A stretch of 64,000 bases of DNA from Atopsyche davidsoni (Eukaryota > Arthropoda > Insecta > Trichoptera > Hydrobiosidae), in NCBI GenBank assembly GCA_022113835.1, contig JAILWY010000012.1:14942001-15006000 (forward strand), read 5' to 3'. The notes under the pieces are model-generated. The model saw nothing but the letters and a program-made list of their open reading frames with translations, was not told the origin of the DNA and did no database searches. The position numbers were made by a program, and so were the translations under genes. This document shows positions 59,910 through 64,000 of this stretch, in pieces (within the stretch, counting starts at the first letter, position 1; every line of letters begins with the position of its first letter).

Positions 59910-60590
59910 ATAGAAAGCAGGGTGCGGGAGGTCTACGTGATATTAAATTTACCTTTGCATTATAAAATTTCAAACATAACTCCAATGTCAACCCCGCATT
60001 TAAGTACACATAAACCTGTTAATATTGGTTTTATTAATGTATTATACATTTTCACATTTGTCAAGGTTTACTTTATTTATTCAAGGAGTAAAAACGACTT
60101 TTCGAATCACATGTCTGTTTCATGTCAGTGTCAACGTTAATGTTCAAAAGGATAAAATATAAATTATTTTTAGCAATTTGATTCATAAATATTGTTTAGA
60201 GCATTTAAACGCTAAGAGCAGCTGTCAAAACCCGAATATTCATATGAACAACTAAGGTTACAAGCATCCTAATACTTGTGTATTTATTATCCACTTTTTA
60301 TTTCTCTTTTTCATACATTCAGTGATATTGATTTATCATTTTCTCTTTGATTATTTTTATGACGCGTGCAGCATTATTTGATTTTTTTACACAAAAAATA
60401 TGAATACTTCTTCACCCTCAGATGCCACGGCGGAGTCTTGTGAATCTTACAATGAAATTTATTTTTCAATTGTTGCTACTTCTTGCAATTTTAATATCGT
60501 ACGACGTGCGTTTGCGAATTTTTTTTTTTTCTTTTGAGTAACATCAATATTAAAAGATTTTTTGAAGCCTATAATCAGACGCTATGGTTG
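59910..60590. other. AT-rich spacer
   Basis: AT-rich. A 72-residue plus-strand frame (59922-60140) has no domain. If the exon at 59686-59901 is real, this would be its upstream intron. Confidence 0.35.
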
Positions 60591-60599
60591 ATTCCTGTA

Positions 60600-60800
60600 G
60601 TTTTTTTTATCTGGGCTTCTCTATGTGCGGTAGGTCCCTTGTCAGACGTGTTGTCCGAGCTCCCTAAGTGACGAATGGCGTGGCACTTGTGGAGATCGAT
60701 CCCCAGGCCTGTGAGATTACAGCGGCTCTGGAAGGCTCACCAGTTACAGCCAGTACTAATTCCGATAGGATATGGCCAACTTCCGGCGTCCCTAACAGCC
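60600..60800. other. GC-richer island open in several frames
   Basis: Three frames stay open for 40-55 codons: plus from 60675, plus in a second frame from about 60672, and minus ending near 60586. The minus one reads through CHAIRHLGSSDN and PTAHREAQIKK. When several frames are open at once, GC content is the usual cause. None shows a domain or a full pair of splice sites, although CTTCCAG and CTGGTGAG words exist on the minus strand. It might be an exon upstream of 59686-59901; I rate that low. Confidence 0.3.
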
Positions 60801-60939
60801 TGGTTTATTGATGAGAGATGCTACGTGCTTTTTTTCCCTTGTTGTTTTTGTTTTGATTTATTTACCGAGTGTGGTCTGGAATATATTATTTTTTTATCCT
60901 TTGTAATTCCCTCCGATGCGAGATGTATTACTTGTTAAT

Positions 60940-62180
60940 TTTTCGTCATGTTTTTGTTCAAACCTTATTCGATTTTACGTTAATGTGGTTGAAAAAGAGT
61001 TTTATGCTTTAACATATTTACTAGTATTAAATTTTAAGTAACCAGTATATAAAAGGCTTTGTTCTTTGAATATTTGTATAATTTATTAACAATAAACTTT
61101 AAATAGCTGTTATAGAACAGGTAATTAAATTTATCTCAAGAAGTATTAAATAAATATTTAATAAATAATACCAAATTTTATTCTAATTAAAATTCATTCA
61201 TAATTTTTTTTGGATAAAAATCAAAGACATTAAAAAAAAAACTAGTAATCAATATCTTTGCAAGTTTGTAAAAGTTCAACAAACAAAAAATAAAAATATA
61301 CTTTTGCTGACAAGAAAAGAATGTAATGTAATGTAATTATAATGAATTCTTACAATAAGAAATGAGAGCTGACTCAATTAACACACTCCAATAAAATTAC
61401 GATTGAGCGATAAAGGTGATTTAGAATAGAAAGACAACGGCACGAAATGTTGATCTAAAAATTAAATAATGTTAATACTTGATATTATTAAAGACAATAA
61501 ACTCCATTCCAGCAGGCGGCTACCTTTCTTCAAAATCCTATCGACACATAATTCTATCTCAGATGAACTGAGTTATAATAAGACTAAATACCGCTGAGGG
61601 CCACTATAGAAGAAAGCATTTATGTAAAAAAAATTCCCTAATATTTCTTCAGAAGATCTTTGTTATGTTGAAAAGAACGACACGTATAGTGAATCTTTTT
61701 CAGAGTCCATGAAAAGATGGATTATGTTTTAACGAAAGGTCGATGGTCTACCTGAATTCTGTATGTATCTCTATAGAGAATAGAAAATAGAGGAACCAAA
61801 ATGAAAGCTCCATGGAAATAAACACGTGGTATACATGAAATAATAAACTGAATATTCCAATAAACTTTAACTAATAACGCCCAAAATAAACTAATTTATA
61901 TTTACGACACACAGGTCATATTTAAATAACACATATAGCCAAATGGCTAGACTTAGGTATTTAGAGGTAAAATAAACTTTATGAACGTTGATAATATATA
62001 GGAAATAAAGCACAAATCCAAATATAACAACCATTCTCCATAACAGGAAATATATGGGTTGGTTAATGTATCTTATTTGTTTATTTTTACAACACGGTTT
62101 TATTATATATTTATACGTTGAATTAAAAAAATAATAATGTGATTGTAATAACTGGTTTTTTTTGTAGTAACATAAGTAAG
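60940..62180. other. AT-rich spacer
   Basis: AT-rich with a TAATG triplication near 61323-61337. No gene or structured element seen. Confidence 0.5.
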
Positions 62181-62189
62181 TTAGTCTTT

Positions 62190-62330
62190 TTCTAGAAGTT
62201 TCTTCGAAAGGGGAGCCCCAGAGCGTGTAGTGGCATGTAACGTGATGTTGTAAAAGACGCTTCGGTTAAAATACCCCCGTAATGGCTGGAGTCCCTGCCT
62301 GCTGAGCCAATATTACAGATTTGGGGAGAG
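62190..62330. other. Small GC-richer island
   Basis: Block with GGGGAGCCCCAGAGCG, CGCTTCGG and TACCCCCGTAATGG. No coding frame or RNA fold recognised. 62340-63470 after it is AT-rich except for a mixed patch near 63290-63400. Confidence 0.3.
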
Positions 62331-63479
62331 GCTATTTTTTCAGATGACACTGGGATTCCCAAATAAAAGGGATTAGAAATATATCTACCTGTGGATTTTC
62401 TCCCAAAAATAAATTAAATCTTTTGTATTTTTTACTCGTAATCAACCCTAGAGTATACCCTCGTAAACAAAAGGATAATATCCGTATAACAAATGTATAG
62501 GACAAAAAATTATTGTCTATTTTTTAGAAAAGAGATATAAAGTAAGTTTTGATCAAAAATCAAGAGACAATATTGATTAAACTGTTAACAATATTAGTCA
62601 CACTTTTCTTAAATTAATTTTTATTTTAATTTCGAAGTATGTATCTGTTAACATTTTTCACATAACGTGCTTAAAATTGAGAAATATTAAAAAATATATT
62701 AGAAGAAAATATAATTACTATTGGTATCTTATCTTTACGATACCTTATCAAACAAATCTAACAATAGCGTAGATGAGTAGAAAACGTCGAAAGAAATAAA
62801 AAACGTATGGACAAATTGGATAAATTGTATCCAAACAGATAAATATGTCAACAGTTCATAAAATGAAATGGGTATCAAACTTAATAAATATTTATATCAT
62901 AATATAACATATAAAGTTAAAACAAATACGGTTAGGGATATTTTTTTATTATTATTGTAGATTTACGATAAGTCATAATAAATATCTCATTACTCTCACA
63001 ACTCCTGAGTGGACTGTATTGAATTCTTTATTCGGTTGATTGCTCTAGATTTTTCTTCTCAGAATTCTTGAAAAAAATAATCAAATAGAATACCAATTTC
63101 CTCCGAAAATAATGTAAGATTCGTGCTTTTCGACTCTCAAATGAGGAAACAATATAAAATAATAAAAATATATTATTTATATTTTAGTATCTCCCATCGT
63201 TATTGTTACTTTTGTATGGCAAACTATAAATAAACTTCTATAGTGGTTTTATCTACGGGGTTAATTGCACTAATAAATAAGTTGGGAAAAAATCAGATGC
63301 CGCACAAACACGTGATCATTAATTACACCGCTGAAAAAACGACTTTAAGCAGCGACTGTTGTTCAGATTCAACGTCACAGATTCTGCGCTTGAGAACGAA
63401 ACAGAAAAGATCGTTTCGTTTTTTGAAATTAACTTTTTTCAGAAGGCTGCTATTTTTTATTTGAAAAGTTGGTTGGTAG

Positions 63480-63720
63480 AGCAGTGCGTAGAAGCCTCCG
63501 GGAGCTCGGGAGGGGCGGGCGTCTCACGCTACCTGCGCAGACACAATAGCCATTGTATTTATTCAACTCATCGCAGGGTTTTACGATAGAACTTTCAATA
63601 AAGCCTTTGTAGCCGGTCCTTTAAGGCCCAGATTGACAAATTCGCGTGTGATATCGAAATGTTTATCCCCGAAACGAAAACACGAAAAATGTTTTATGTG
63701 CCACTCGAGATTCCCGGATA
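63480..63720. other. GC-rich island near the right edge
   Basis: Contains GCCTCCGGGAGCTCGGGAGG, GGGCGGGCGTCTCACGC and CCTTTAAGGCC. Short plus-strand frames cross it without a domain. The 103-residue plus-strand frame at 63659-63970, rich in Phe, Leu, Ser and Lys, is also unrecognised. The island may continue the series of candidate non-coding elements. 63720-64000 holds nothing I can name. Confidence 0.3.
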
Positions 63721-64000
63721 TAATATCAGACTTTTCCTCGTACTCCTAAAGTGCGCACTTATTTCAGAAAGATCATTTAAAGCGTCTTTTAAAAGAAAAT
63801 ACTTTTGCAGCTTTGCTAAAGTATGCCTGTTTCTATTTAGCTTCGCTGTGAGATTTTTGTTGGAAAATTTGCCCTCTCATCAGAAGAAAGTTGAGCGGAG
63901 CTTGAAGCGATATCAGTATTCACGGAGCACTCCAGGCGAGTCGAATAACACATTCATCACAGAAAAGTAATTCAATAGAGATTTGGCAAGGTTTCTGAAA

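Noticed and set aside
60600..60810. Exon on either strand of the island
   Set aside because: Three frames are open simultaneously, which points to composition rather than coding; no paired splice sites with a consistent frame were found.

Overview
The window is AT-rich, intron- or intergenic-like DNA from a eukaryote, most probably an insect or other arthropod. The grounds are the degraded mariner (DD34D) and piggyBac-type transposase relics, TTAA-flanked and foldback repeats, tRNA-derived repeats, a short TTAGG-type telomere-like motif, and the absence of any bacterial gene organisation. I cannot name the species. No host protein-coding gene can be asserted. Almost all open frames are short, AT-rich and free of recognisable domains. 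The two best exon-like frames, both on the minus strand, lie at 59686-59901 and 44593-44841, and both are tentative.

Layout. About 1-12600 is AT-rich desert with small GC-richer islands. 12650-17200 is a dense repeat district. It holds one member of a dispersed foldback family, a long GC island, three tandem 246-bp units ending at a CACGTG palindrome, and a second GC island. It continues with a large inverted repeat carrying two opposed 72-nt tRNA-like sequences, then a foldback element split by a 219-bp TTAA-flanked MITE. 17200-26700 is desert with islands and a third foldback-family member. 26690-27980 holds a GC island with a perfect CRE, an 80-bp direct duplication and a piggyBac transposase fragment. 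29369-30156 is a 381-bp tandem duplication with telomere-like DNA at its junction. 32054-32362 is a second tRNA-like foldback. 35141-35350 is a foldback carrying a hammerhead-like stem-loop, followed by the largest GC island (35400-35815). 38914-39747 is a three-unit tandem array. 43249-43304 is a 10-bp repeat, and 44083-44115 is a perfect palindrome. 53556-54612 is a dead mariner. 59209-59368 is a small foldback related to the one at 35 kb.

The other recurring theme is roughly two dozen GC-richer islands, each about 100-500 bp, scattered through the AT-rich background at intervals of a few kilobases. They contain frequent stops in most frames but also homeodomain-, Otx-, FOX-, nuclear-receptor- and CRE-like words. 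The simplest reading is a regulatory landscape (gene desert or giant intron) around a developmental gene outside the window, colonised by small non-autonomous repeats. That reading is inference and needs cross-species alignment.
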